DNA of 64,000 nt from UBA7398 sp964632545 (GCA_964632545.1 CAZWBQ010000004.1:1-64000); one strand, 5' to 3'; positions 42,061 through 50,990 are shown, numbered from the stretch's first letter. A program made the numbers and translations. Notes: generated by a model from the sequence alone, not told the origin.

Positions 42061-43846
42061 ATAACTCGTTTATCTCCTTTGCGAACTCTTGCGCCACTAC
42101 GTGACGTTTAACTGAAAGTTTGGCAGTTAAATGCCCTGCTGCGAGTGTGAAATCAACTGGCAAAATTGTAAATTTTCTAATTGATTCAGCACGGCTAACT
42201 GCCTTGTTAGCTTCATCAACTGCCGTTTGAATTACTGCGCGCAAATCTGGATCTTTTGTTAATTCGGCAACGGTGGCGCCAACTTTCTTATTTGCAGCCG
42301 ACCATGATTTAAGTGCATCTTGATCAATTGTTACCAACGCTGCGATATACGGCTTGTTATCGCCAACTACCATGCATTGACTAATTAATGGGTGGGCACG
42401 AAGCCGATCTTCCAGTACTGCTGGTGCGACATTTTTGCCGCCGGATGTAACGATTAACTCCTTTTTTCGCCCAACAATTGCGAGAAAACCATCGTTATCC
42501 AATTTTCCTAAGTCTCCGGAACGATAGAAACCATCTTCAGTGAAGGATTCTTTATTAGCCGCATCATTTTGCCAATAACCTTTCATGACGATTGCACCTT
42601 TTATTAAGACTTCGCCATCATCATCAATTTTAATTGTGGTTCCTGGAACTGGTCGACCGACTGAACCGACACGATGAGCCGATGTTAAATTTAAAGTTGC
42701 ACCAGCAGTTGTTTCAGTTAATCCATAACCTTCAAGTACTCGAATGCCGGCACCTCGATAGAAGTGACCTAAGCGCGCTCCAAGTGGTGCACCACCTGAA
42801 ATGGCTGCTTCGACTCTGCCACCAAGTGTGCTCCGAATTTTTGAATAGACCAATTTATCAAAGAGCGCATGTTTAAGACGTAGCGCTACAGAAATTTTTC
42901 CTGAATCTAATCCTTCACTAAATGCAATCGCAACGGCGGCAGCTTTACGGAAAATATCACCCTTGCCGCCAGCTTCAGCTTTAGCTTCGGCTCCGTTGTA
43001 AACTTTTTCAAAAATTCGTGGAACTGCAAGCACGAATGTCGGTTTAAATGAAGTTAGATCCGGGATCAATTTGCCAACTGGATCGCTGCAGTGCGCTAAA
43101 TGCAAACCAGCTCTGATAGCGCCAATTTCAACCATTCTTCCGAATACATGTGCAACTGGCAGGAATAGGAGAGTAGAACCACCTGGCTTTAAAAATAGAT
43201 CGCTCGCACCTGCAACTACGTTTCCGCATTCAGATAAGAAATTGCCATGAGTTAGTTGAACGCCTTTAGGTTTTCCAGTTGTTCCTGATGTATAAATCAA
43301 AGTTGCTAGGGTCTCCGGTTTTAAAGAATTTCGACGTGTATCTATTTCGGAGTCAGTAATGTGTTCACCAAGTTTTGCTAATTGCGATAACACATTATCA
43401 GTCATCGTCCACAAATTCTTAAGTGATGGTTTGCGAACCGATTCGACAGCGTCTTTGTGAGTTGGTGTTTCTACAATAATTGCAACTGCATTTGAATCGG
43501 TAAGAATCCAATCAATTTGTTCTGCGGATGAAGTTTCATAGACAGGAACCACTACGGCACCTGCGTACCAAATTGCAAAGTCCAAAATCGTCCACTCATA
43601 TCGAGTGCGAGCCATGATTGCCACACGTTCACCATTTTGAATACCTGCAGCTACTAAACCTTTAGCGGTAGCTCTAACTTCTTCATCAAATTCTTTAGCG
43701 GAAACTTTCTGCCAGCCCTCACCCAAAGGGCGAGAAAGCATGGTGCGATTTGGTTCGAATCGCGCTCGGTCAGAGACCAGATTGGTGAGATTGCCGGTAC
43801 TTGGAACTGGCTCCATGGTTTTAACTGAGTATTCATTCATGCTCAT
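42053..43846 (-). CDS. fadD: Long-chain-fatty-acid-CoA ligase (FadD15-like)
   Basis: The enzyme activates fatty acids to acyl-CoA through an acyl-adenylate. The 597-residue AMP-forming synthetase has the P-loop TLIYTSGTTGKPKGVQLTH near 185, EGYGLTETTAGATLN near 375, YRSGDLGKLDNDGFL near 450 and GRKKELIVTSGGKN near 467. ATG at 43846 or 43840. It lies divergently from the SRPBCC gene across a short spacer with an AGGTAACCT site, as in Rv2187-Rv2185c. The sensorless kinase and regulator follow in the same operon. Confidence 0.94.
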   Translation of the reverse strand: MSMNEYSVKTMEPVPSTGNLTNLVSDRARFEPNRTMLSRPLGEGWQKVSAKEFDEEVRATAKGLVAAGIQNGERVAIMARTRYEWTILDFAIWYAGAVVVPVYETSSAEQIDWILTDSNAVAIIVETPTHKDAVESVRKPSLKNLWTMTDNVLSQLAKLGEHITDSEIDTRRNSLKPETLATLIYTSGTTGKPKGVQLTHGNFLSECGNVVAGASDLFLKPGGSTLLFLPVAHVFGRMVEIGAIRAGLHLAHCSDPVGKLIPDLTSFKPTFVLAVPRIFEKVYNGAEAKAEAGGKGDIFRKAAAVAIAFSEGLDSGKISVALRLKHALFDKLVYSKIRSTLGGRVEAAISGGAPLGARLGHFYRGAGIRVLEGYGLTETTAGATLNLTSAHRVGSVGRPVPGTTIKIDDDGEVLIKGAIVMKGYWQNDAANKESFTEDGFYRSGDLGKLDNDGFLAIVGRKKELIVTSGGKNVAPAVLEDRLRAHPLISQCMVVGDNKPYIAALVTIDQDALKSWSAANKKVGATVAELTKDPDLRAVIQTAVDEANKAVSRAESIRKFTILPVDFTLAAGHLTAKLSVKRHVVAQEFAKEINELFA

Positions 43847-43872
43847 AAGGTATCGGTCATTTCTTATATTGG

Positions 43873-43890
43873 GGAGAGGTAACCTTCTCC
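43873..43890. promoter_or_regulatory. AGGTAACCT site between fadD and the SRPBCC gene
   Basis: The 45-nt divergent spacer holds an imperfect palindrome whose centre, AGGTAACCT (43877-43885), is an odd palindrome that differs only at the centre base from AGGTTACCT in the left half of the fadA operator. Outer arms GGAGA/TCTCC are also complementary. The right part lies at the SRPBCC ribosome binding site. It could be a weaker site for the same lipid regulator. Confidence 0.4.
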
Positions 43891-43891
43891 T

Positions 43892-44329
43892 ATGAGCGAA
43901 GCATCGAAAACTAAGGTCACTATTGACGCGCCAGCCGCCACCGTCCGAGAACTCCTATTTGACCTCATGAGCTACCCAAGTTGGACTACTTCAATCAAAT
44001 CGGTCACCACCGATGAGACTGGCAGCGACGGTCGAGCATCTAAGGTAACTATGGTTATTGATGCGGGCGTGATGAAGGATCGAGTCACTCTTTCTTATGA
44101 CTGGAGCAAAACCCCAGATTCAGTCAGTTTTGCTCTAGAAGAGGCGGATCTACTAACCGAAATGACTGGATCGTATTTAATTGTAGATAACGGGGATGAC
44201 ACAACCGATGTCACTTATGAGTTAACTGTAAAAGTTTCAATGCCAGTTCCAGAAATGATGCGTAAGAAAACTGAGCAGGCAACAGTCGATCTTGCACTTT
44301 CACAATTGAAAAAACGCGCAGAAGCATAA
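43892..44329 (+). CDS. SRPBCC-family lipid-binding/cyclase-like protein (TB16.3-type)
   Basis: A 145-residue START/SRPBCC fold protein: initial strand TKVTIDAPAATVRELLFDL, internal beta strands, and a long C-terminal helix (PEMMRKKTEQATVDLALSQLKKRAEA-like, residues about 115-145). The family binds lipids or polyketide-like ligands; the mycobacterial relative is Rv2185c (TB16.3). Ligand unknown. The ROK gene starts on the next base after its stop. Confidence 0.85.
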   Translation: MSEASKTKVTIDAPAATVRELLFDLMSYPSWTTSIKSVTTDETGSDGRASKVTMVIDAGVMKDRVTLSYDWSKTPDSVSFALEEADLLTEMTGSYLIVDNGDDTTDVTYELTVKVSMPVPEMMRKKTEQATVDLALSQLKKRAEA

Positions 44330-45277
44330 ATGTCAGCACTGACCATCGGGGTTGATGTTGGTGGCACAAAAGTTCTCGGCGGCGTAGTTGATCTTAACGG
44401 CAAAATTCTTGAACAGTCCCGGCGCGATACCCCAATCCAAGGTGGCGCAGCCCTAACTCAAGTAATTGCGGAAGTCGCAATTGAATTAGCCAATAAACAT
44501 AAAGTCGCAGCTGTGGGGGTTTCCGCTGCCGGCTTTATTTCCGCAGATAGAAAAACTTTACTTGCAACTTCCAATATTGCGAATTGGAATAATGTTCCCT
44601 TAGTTTCACAATTAGAAGAAAAAATTAGCCTCCCAGTTATTTTAGAGAATGACGCTAATTGTGCAGCCTGGGGCGAATTTAGATTTGGCGCAGGGCAGCA
44701 TGAATCAAATCTCGCACTACTCACAATTGGAACTGGCCTTGGCGGCGGTTTTATTATTAATGGAAAGTTAATTACGGGAGCGTTTGGTATTGCTGCAGAA
44801 ATTGGTCACATGCGCGTTGTTCCTGAAGGTCACCTATGCGGTTGTGGCGCTAGAGGTTGCTTCGAACAATATGCATCTGGCAATGCGCTTTTGCGTCATG
44901 CGCGAGAAGCAATTAACGCTTCACCTGATTTAGCAAAGAATTTATTATCACTTGGAGATGGCACAGTTGCTGGATTAACTGGACATCACATTACAAAAGC
45001 AGCAGAGAAAGGCGATCCAGTTGCACTTGCTGCGTTCAATACAACGGCGCAATGGCTTGGTGCCGGTATTGCATCGTTATCAGTTTTATTAGATCCATCA
45101 TGTGTAATTATCGGCGGCGGAGTTATTGAAGCTGGCGAGATATTGCTCGCACCTACGCGTGAATATATGGATCGTTATATGCCATTTAATGGGAAACACC
45201 CATATCCAAGAATTATCGCGGCAACTTTAGGAAACGATGCGGGCTTGGTCGGAGTTGCAGATTTAGCTAGAAACTAA
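44330..45277 (+). CDS. ROK-family glucokinase
   Basis: ROK kinases phosphorylate glucose or related sugars with ATP. The 315-residue protein has GVDVGGTKVLGG (phosphate 1), ENDANCAAWGEFRFGA near 102, TIGTGLGGGFIINGKL near 136 and the ROK zinc motif GHMRVVPEGHLCGCGARGCFEQ with three cysteines near 160-175. This fits a glucokinase like Streptomyces GlkA, which lies near the same acyl-CoA ligase cluster. Its start abuts the SRPBCC stop, and its 3' end overlaps the convergent Gfo/Idh gene by 4 nt. Confidence 0.92.
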   Translation: MSALTIGVDVGGTKVLGGVVDLNGKILEQSRRDTPIQGGAALTQVIAEVAIELANKHKVAAVGVSAAGFISADRKTLLATSNIANWNNVPLVSQLEEKISLPVILENDANCAAWGEFRFGAGQHESNLALLTIGTGLGGGFIINGKLITGAFGIAAEIGHMRVVPEGHLCGCGARGCFEQYASGNALLRHAREAINASPDLAKNLLSLGDGTVAGLTGHHITKAAEKGDPVALAAFNTTAQWLGAGIASLSVLLDPSCVIIGGGVIEAGEILLAPTREYMDRYMPFNGKHPYPRIIAATLGNDAGLVGVADLARN

Positions 45278-46257
45278 ACTTCAAAAGGATATTTAAGTCC
45301 GATTTGATTTTTGATAGTTGTTACTGACTTCATGATTTCAAAAGTTTCATCCAGGGTGAGAAGTGGCGATTCAGTTAATCCAGCAGTTACGCACCTTGCA
45401 AATTCAACTGCCTGCTCTCGATGGCCAACCCCAATGTAATTGCGTGGATATTGAGTTGTTTCACCGTTTCTAATCACGGTTCTCATCGAAGTGGGAGCGT
45501 AAAAGGTTCGGTCAATTTCTAACCAACCCAAAGTGCCAGATACCAAGGCACGGCACGGGGTAGCGGCAAAAAGTGACGAATTAATGATTGCCTGAGCGCC
45601 ATTTGCATAATTGAATATGGCGGATGTTTGTCCGTCTACCCCAGTGAAAGCCGGCAATGATGACGAGATTATTTCTTCTGGAACTCCGAGAACTAAATGC
45701 GCAAAAGAGATTGGATAAATTGCCAGATCTAAAAGAGCGCCTCCTGCCAAGTTTGGATTGAAAAGTCTAAATTCTGAGTCATTTGCAAACCATTGGCCGT
45801 GATCTGCCGAAACAGTTCTAATTTCTCCCAATATTCCAGAACTCAATATCTCTCGTACTTTAGAAATGTGTGGCAGAAACCGAGTCCACATCGCTTCCAT
45901 CAACATTAAATTCATTTTCCTTGCCAATGCAATCATTTCACTCGCCTGATTTGATGTGATCGCGAACGGCTTCTCGCAGAGAACTGGCTTTCCAGCATTT
46001 AGCGCCATGATCGTATTAGCGAAATGGAGTTGGTGGGGAGTTGCGATATATACCGCATCAATATCTGGATCATTAACTAGTTCTTCATAAGATCCATAAG
46101 CTTTTGCACCGAATTCATTTCCAAAATTAGTGGCATTCTCAATATTGCGCGAACCAACTGCATGTACCACTTGATCACTCAAATATTTTAAATCAGTAGC
46201 AAAAGTTCGAGCTATCCCTCCAGTGCTAATTACGCCCCATCTAAAAGGTTTATTCAC
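45274..46257 (-). CDS. Gfo/Idh/MocA-family oxidoreductase
   Basis: A 327-residue NAD(P)-dependent dehydrogenase. The N-terminal Rossmann domain has GVISTGGIARTFATDL and the EKPFAI motif near 92, and the C-terminal alpha/beta domain carries a GGALLDLAIYPISF segment near 170 typical of dihydrodiol-dehydrogenase-like members. The substrate, likely a sugar or inositol derivative, is unknown. It overlaps the upstream hydrolase by 4 nt and is probably co-transcribed with it. Confidence 0.85.
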   Translation of the reverse strand: MNKPFRWGVISTGGIARTFATDLKYLSDQVVHAVGSRNIENATNFGNEFGAKAYGSYEELVNDPDIDAVYIATPHQLHFANTIMALNAGKPVLCEKPFAITSNQASEMIALARKMNLMLMEAMWTRFLPHISKVREILSSGILGEIRTVSADHGQWFANDSEFRLFNPNLAGGALLDLAIYPISFAHLVLGVPEEIISSSLPAFTGVDGQTSAIFNYANGAQAIINSSLFAATPCRALVSGTLGWLEIDRTFYAPTSMRTVIRNGETTQYPRNYIGVGHREQAVEFARCVTAGLTESPLLTLDETFEIMKSVTTIKNQIGLKYPFEV

Positions 46258-47402
46258 AGAATTGCGCCGTCGTCACTCTCATCAATTTCGCGATCTTCCA
46301 TTTGGGTTAGTAACCCAATTGCGCCGCCAACAAGTGCTAATACTCCAGGCCAAGTGCCTAACCCAAATGGATCAAAATGTGTTATCAAATAACCAATTAC
46401 ATAAATCGGTCCGGCGATTAACGCGGCTATTGCGATTCGCTGATTTTTCTTAAATTTTGGTAACCGATTTGGAGTTGCATACATATTGCGCTCGATATGC
46501 GATTCAATTTTCTCGGAGCTATCTAACTCATCTAAATAGGTAGTTGGTGCCGATTCATCTAAGGCTAACCCAGAAACTATGGCATCAAATTCAGCGTCAA
46601 TTAAATCACGTTCGTCATCTTCATCATCGTACTCGTAGCTGCCGCGGGACAGTTCGCCAGTTAAAACATCTTGAATAAATTGGTTTGATTCTTCGTTTAA
46701 TATTTCAGATTCATAATCAAGTGAAACATTGTGAAATGATTTCTCAAAAATAATTTCACGAATATCAACCGACATTACATTGTCAATTATAGTTTCTGAA
46801 TTTTCGGGATCTACAACATGATCATTTATCGAATACCCAATCATTAAAGGTAGATCAATCAAGTAAAGATCACGTTCGACAATCTGCCAAAATTTCCGCG
46901 CGGAATGCAGCGCATGCATTGCAGTAGTCCGATAACTATGCACTGGAGGGTTTGGTTTTGCGATATCTGATGGCCCAGATTTCAAGGATGGTCTAACGAA
47001 ACGCATGACTGGCAAAAACTTCATGAAGAAACGGCGGTCATGAATTATTGGATTTAATAAAATTAATCCTTCAATCTCGGCACTTCGAATTTGTGAAAGC
47101 CGAAGCGCAAGCGCGCCACCATTTGAAAATCCAGCAACAAAAATTCTCTCAGTTTTACTGCGTAATTGCGCAAAACTTTTTTCAACTTCAGCAAACCAAT
47201 CCGCCGCAGTGGTGGAATTTAAATCTTGCCAATTTGTGCCATGGCCAGGAAGTCTTGGTACGGATACGGTATAGCCAGAATTATGAAACGATTCCGCCCA
47301 CGGCCTAACTGAAACTGGCGATCCACCAAATCCATGGATAACTAAAACCCCGATTTTCCCGCCCGAAAGTTCGAATCCAGCCGAGTTTGGGATATCGCTC
47401 AC
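46254..47402 (-). CDS. Alpha/beta hydrolase with C-terminal membrane domain
   Basis: The 382-residue protein opens with a carboxylesterase/monoacylglycerol-lipase-like alpha/beta hydrolase (about 1-245): VLVIHGFGGSPVSV oxyanion region, catalytic Ser93 in GFSNGG, an Asp in YSINDHVVDPEN near 220 and a His in SFHNVSLDYE. An acidic linker (about 245-310) follows, then a basic patch and two hydrophobic helices (about 325-370) ending in an acidic tail. The hydrolase would be tethered to the membrane. The start is GTG. It may process membrane lipids or acylglycerols, in line with its acyltransferase neighbour. Confidence 0.8.
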   Translation of the reverse strand: MSDIPNSAGFELSGGKIGVLVIHGFGGSPVSVRPWAESFHNSGYTVSVPRLPGHGTNWQDLNSTTAADWFAEVEKSFAQLRSKTERIFVAGFSNGGALALRLSQIRSAEIEGLILLNPIIHDRRFFMKFLPVMRFVRPSLKSGPSDIAKPNPPVHSYRTTAMHALHSARKFWQIVERDLYLIDLPLMIGYSINDHVVDPENSETIIDNVMSVDIREIIFEKSFHNVSLDYESEILNEESNQFIQDVLTGELSRGSYEYDDEDDERDLIDAEFDAIVSGLALDESAPTTYLDELDSSEKIESHIERNMYATPNRLPKFKKNQRIAIAALIAGPIYVIGYLITHFDPFGLGTWPGVLALVGGAIGLLTQMEDREIDESDDGAIL

Positions 47403-47450
47403 GCTCAGATGGTGTCACACCGGTAGGAATAAGCCCTAAATTAAGACACT

Positions 47451-48200
47451 ATGGCGATGCGAAAGAAACGAAGCTTGCGCAAAAAGCTCGAAGCAGTGCA
47501 AGGTGAAAATGTTGCCTATGCGCTTTTGAAGGCTTTTCTCTCACCAATTCTGATGGCTTTGTTTAGACCTAAAGTTAAAGGTTTAAGAAATGTTCCCCAC
47601 CTTGGACCATTAATCATCGCTTCGAACCATTTATCTTTCAGCGACTCAATCTTTATGCCGCTTGTGGTACCTCGCAAAGTAACTTTTTTAGCTAAGAGTG
47701 AATATTTCACCTCACCTGGCCTAAAAGGATTCATTAAGAAGATTACTTTTATTGCCCTTGGCCAAGTTCCGGTAGATCGTTCCGGCGGCCGGGCGAGTGA
47801 AGCCGCCATTATCACCGGTCTAAGCGTTTTAGAGAGTGGTGACTGCATTGGAATTTATCCGGAAGGCACTCGGTCACCCGATGGTCGCCTCTATAAAGGC
47901 AGAACTGGAATTGCCCGGTTAGCGATTGAATCTGGCGCTCCCGTTATTCCGGTAGCTATGTTCAATACTGCGGAGATTCAACCAACTGGACAAGTAGTAC
48001 CAAAAGTTCGTCGCGTAGAAATGATTTTTGGCGAACCGATGTACTTCGAAAATTATGGTGATTCAACAGATCAAAAAGTTTTGCGTGAAGTAACAGATCG
48101 AATTATGAATACGATTCAAGCGCTTTCGGGTCAAGAATATGTAGATATGTATGCGACAAAACGTAAATCAGAGATCAGCGACGAAGTAGAAGAAGATTAA
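47451..48200 (+). CDS. plsC: 1-acyl-sn-glycerol-3-phosphate acyltransferase family protein
   Basis: PlsC-type enzymes acylate lysophosphatidic acid to phosphatidic acid. The 249-residue protein has the catalytic NHLSFSDS motif (N-H-x4-D) near 63, the phosphate-binding YPEGTRSPDGRLYKG near 142, and VPVDRSGG and PVIPVAMFN segments. It is divergent from the hydrolase gene and corresponds to the Rv2182c position in mycobacteria, where related acyltransferases support phospholipid and mannoside synthesis. The exact acceptor is uncertain. Confidence 0.9.
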   Translation: MAMRKKRSLRKKLEAVQGENVAYALLKAFLSPILMALFRPKVKGLRNVPHLGPLIIASNHLSFSDSIFMPLVVPRKVTFLAKSEYFTSPGLKGFIKKITFIALGQVPVDRSGGRASEAAIITGLSVLESGDCIGIYPEGTRSPDGRLYKGRTGIARLAIESGAPVIPVAMFNTAEIQPTGQVVPKVRRVEMIFGEPMYFENYGDSTDQKVLREVTDRIMNTIQALSGQEYVDMYATKRKSEISDEVEED

Positions 48201-48201
48201 A

Positions 48202-48903
48202 TTATTCTCCACCAAAAATTTCACGGCGTTGTGAAATGTAACGGCATTGCTCGCAACCGGAATCTCGTTCTGGCGTTGGACCGGAAATCACAGTTATAAA
48301 ATCAGTTAGGCGCCGCTCTAGCGATTTTGGATTCCGATCAATCGGACGCCAAGAACTCTTCAATTTTAACGAGTAACCAGCTGTTGGATCTCCTACCGGC
48401 GATACCGGTGACCAAACCAGTAAACCAAGTATGGAGACTTTTCTTGCTGGACCGGAAGCCGGATTCTCAAGTGAATATGCATACGCTTCTAATTGTGGTG
48501 AATAGAAATCGCTCTTATCGCTATCGCGCCCTTGGAATTTACAATCGATTACACCCCAGGTGCCATCATCAAATTCCATTAGTAAGTCATATTTGCCGCG
48601 CACTGCGTAAGGTGAAGCCGAACCATTTACTTGAATCGGCGTGGATTTAACCCAACCACCACGGCTATGTACTTTCCCACTTGGAAGTTCAGGTGTTACA
48701 AGTGCAGAAGCAAGTGCATCGAAGTGAGCCTCTTGCATTGCAGATAGTTCGCCAACAAGTGGCATAAAGAGCGGAGCTTTTACACCATGGTTGTAATTGA
48801 GCCAAAGGCATCTATGGCAACCATCCCAGGAAAAAGTTAAATCACTTGGGCTGATGAATTCGCGGGCCTTGCTTGCTGGTTTATCAAATGATGAAGTTGC
48901 CAT
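48202..48903 (-). CDS. PD-(D/E)XK nuclease-family protein with two CxxC pairs (Cas4/RecB-like)
   Basis: A 233-residue protein with a RecB-like nuclease core: YDLLMEFDDG (D106), GVIDCKFQG (D120 and K122 of the D-x-K motif) and SPQLEAYAYSL (Q137 and Y141, the QhxxY motif). Cysteine pairs at both ends (C29/C32 in GCHRCLWL and C217/C220 in GCEQCRY) could hold a 4Fe-4S cluster as in Cas4 and AddB-type enzymes. No Cas1/Cas2, CRISPR array or helicase is nearby. It overlaps nothing and faces plsC tail to tail with one base between. Role probably DNA repair or end processing. Confidence 0.75.
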   Translation of the reverse strand: MATSSFDKPASKAREFISPSDLTFSWDGCHRCLWLNYNHGVKAPLFMPLVGELSAMQEAHFDALASALVTPELPSGKVHSRGGWVKSTPIQVNGSASPYAVRGKYDLLMEFDDGTWGVIDCKFQGRDSDKSDFYSPQLEAYAYSLENPASGPARKVSILGLLVWSPVSPVGDPTAGYSLKLKSSWRPIDRNPKSLERRLTDFITVISGPTPERDSGCEQCRYISQRREIFGGE

Positions 48904-48965
48904 GGCGTTAGTCTGCCGTCAGCCACTGACAATTCGCGTGCGCGCCACGCAGCCTTAATGGCTGG

Positions 48966-49607
48966 TTAGAAAGCGGTTGAGATGGTGAAAATACCTAAGC
49001 AGATCATTACAAAACCACCGAATTTTCGCATTTTCACTAGACGCGCTGGCTTAGTTGAAAGTGATTCTCGAATTGTTCCGGCGATCAAACCCCAAGTGCT
49101 ATCAGAGAAGAATGCCAAAATAGCGAAAGTAGCGCCCATCAAGACAATTTGAGCTGTAATTGATTTACTATTTTTATCAACAAAGCCAGGCAAAATAGCC
49201 GCAAAAAATACTAGCCCTTTGGGGTTTAATAATCCAACGAAAAAGCCATCTCGAATTGATTTAACGACCGTTGGCTTACCTTCATTTACATTAATCATAT
49301 CTTCAGCATGAATTACACTTTTACGAATTGCATCAATACCCAGATAAATCAGATAACTACCGCCAACAATTTGTACAAATAAAAATGCAGCGCTCGATCT
49401 TTGTAATACTGGACCAAGTCCAAAGGCCACAATAAGTGAAAGTATGAACATGCCAAGGGCATTTCCTAGAACCGTTGCAACAGCTGCCACTCGCCCCCAA
49501 GATATTGCGCGGGCAATGGTGAAGAGAACACTTGGGCCAGGTGCCAGCATGATGATGATTGCAGCGATTAAATACTCACCAAATCTAGTTGGAACTTCAA
49601 AAACCAT
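48966..49607 (-). CDS. LysE/RhtB-family exporter
   Basis: A 213-residue protein with about six membrane segments and the family start GPSVLFTIARAISWGRVAAVATVLGNALG. LysE/RhtB carriers export amino acids such as lysine, threonine or homoserine lactones; the substrate is not predictable. It includes the conserved GLLNPKGLVFFAAILPGFV motif. It lies downstream of uraA but is separated from it by a terminator at 49639. Confidence 0.88.
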   Translation of the reverse strand: MVFEVPTRFGEYLIAAIIIMLAPGPSVLFTIARAISWGRVAAVATVLGNALGMFILSLIVAFGLGPVLQRSSAAFLFVQIVGGSYLIYLGIDAIRKSVIHAEDMINVNEGKPTVVKSIRDGFFVGLLNPKGLVFFAAILPGFVDKNSKSITAQIVLMGATFAILAFFSDSTWGLIAGTIRESLSTKPARLVKMRKFGGFVMICLGIFTISTAF

Positions 49608-49638
49608 TGTTGAAGTCTATGACATTTCTTTAAAATTA

Positions 49639-49670
49639 AAAACGCACAGAGCGCAAGCCCTGTGCGTTTT
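49639..49670 (-). terminator. Intrinsic terminator of uraA
   Basis: An 11-bp perfect stem AAAACGCACAG / CTGTGCGTTTT with a 10-nt loop. Reading the minus strand it is followed by a T-rich stretch, and it lies 14 nt after the uraA stop. A weaker T-run on the plus strand makes it partly bidirectional. Confidence 0.85.
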
Positions 49671-49683
49671 AGTTATTACTTAA

Positions 49684-50946
49684 TTAGTGATTTGTCCCGC
49701 GAGATTTTGCAATTCCGCTAAGTACTCGATATCCAACAACTGCAACCAAAGTTGCATTAATGATGCCGTTGAATGTGAAGTCACCACTAGTCCATGACAT
49801 GTCAGAGATTCCGATAATTAGCGCAGAAGCTGCAATTATTAGGTTTGTTGGATCGCTGAAATTAACGCGTCCTTCAATCCAAATACGTGCACCCAGAACA
49901 CCGATCATTCCGAATAATCCAACGCCAACGCCACCAAGTGCGCCAACTGGGGTTGCACTTAGAACTGCACCGAATTTAGGACAGATCGAAAGCACGATTG
50001 CACCCAGTCCAGCAATCCAATAAGCAGCTGTTGAATAAACCCGAGTTGCAGCCATTACGCCAATATTTTCTGCGTAAGTAGTTGTTCCGGATCCACCACC
50101 AGCTCCTGCGAGAGTTGTTGCAATTCCATCAGCCATCAGGGCATTACCCATTTGGCTATCAAGATTTTTACCCGTCATGGCCGCAACCGCTTTAACGTGT
50201 CCAACGTTTTCAGCAATAAGTACAAGTACCACTGGCAAGAAAAGGATGATGGCGCTCATATTAAATGTTGGGCTTGTGAAAGTTGGCATTGCAATCCACT
50301 TTGCAGCAGTGATGCCATCAGTCTTTACATCACCCATCAACATTGCGACTACATAACCAATTACTAATCCGCCAAAGATCGCAATCCGACCTAGAAACCC
50401 GCGAGAGAAGGCCGAGATAAGTGCAATTGATGCGAGCGTAATTACACCAACGACTGGACCTGCGGCAAAGTTATTCTTTGCAGCGCCGGCAAGATTAAGA
50501 CCAATAACCATAACGATCGTTCCAGTTACTACTGGCGGCAATAACCAATCGATCCAACCAGTTCCAGAAGAGCGAACGATTAAGCCGATAATTGCAAGAA
50601 TTACTCCAGTTGCAACAACACCGCCCAATGCTGTGGCCATGCCGCCACTTTTAACTGATGCCGCAATTGGGGCTAAGAATGCAAATGAGGATCCAAGATA
50701 ACTTGGAACTTTATTTTGAGTGATTATTAGGAATAGAAGGGTTCCAATACCTGAGAAAAATAAGGTTGTGGTTGGTGGCAGACCCGTAATGATTGGGACG
50801 AGGAAGGTTGCGCCGAACATTGCTGCGATGTGCTGTAAGCCAACGCCAATGGTGCGAGGCCAGCTCAATCGCTCATCTGTTGATACGACCTCACCTGAAG
50901 AGATCGTCTTACCGGTTCCGTGGATTTTCCATGAGAGAAGACTCAT
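49684..50946 (-). CDS. uraA: NCS2-family uracil/xanthine permease
   Basis: A proton-coupled nucleobase importer. The 420-residue protein has the NCS2 fold of about fourteen segments, with the early QHIAAMFGATFLVPIITG motif near residue 37, ENVGHVKAVAAMTG near 243 and GAGGGSGTTTYAENIGVMAATRV near 280-300, the substrate-binding region of uracil permeases. Start ATG 50946; AGGGG lies about eight bases upstream. A nested hairpin in the leader may be regulatory. Confidence 0.93.
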   Translation of the reverse strand: MSLLSWKIHGTGKTISSGEVVSTDERLSWPRTIGVGLQHIAAMFGATFLVPIITGLPPTTTLFFSGIGTLLFLIITQNKVPSYLGSSFAFLAPIAASVKSGGMATALGGVVATGVILAIIGLIVRSSGTGWIDWLLPPVVTGTIVMVIGLNLAGAAKNNFAAGPVVGVITLASIALISAFSRGFLGRIAIFGGLVIGYVVAMLMGDVKTDGITAAKWIAMPTFTSPTFNMSAIILFLPVVLVLIAENVGHVKAVAAMTGKNLDSQMGNALMADGIATTLAGAGGGSGTTTYAENIGVMAATRVYSTAAYWIAGLGAIVLSICPKFGAVLSATPVGALGGVGVGLFGMIGVLGARIWIEGRVNFSDPTNLIIAASALIIGISDMSWTSGDFTFNGIINATLVAVVGYRVLSGIAKSRGTNH

Positions 50947-50960
50947 GCGATGTACCCCTG

Positions 50961-50990
50961 TCTAGAGCGCCACCGTTGGCAAGCTCTAGA
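50961..50990 (-). other. Nested hairpin in the uraA leader
   Basis: Perfect 8-bp arms TCTAGAGC (50961-50968) and GCTCTAGA (50983-50990) enclose a 4-bp stem GCCA/TGGC with a CCGT loop. It sits 14 nt before the uraA start, just above the ribosome binding site. It could be an operator or a translation-control structure. It does not match the PyrR-binding loop known to me. Confidence 0.45.

Noticed and set aside
48202..48903. Cas4 of a CRISPR system
   Set aside because: No repeat-spacer array, Cas1 or Cas2 in the window; only the general RecB-like nuclease core and cysteine layout are shared.
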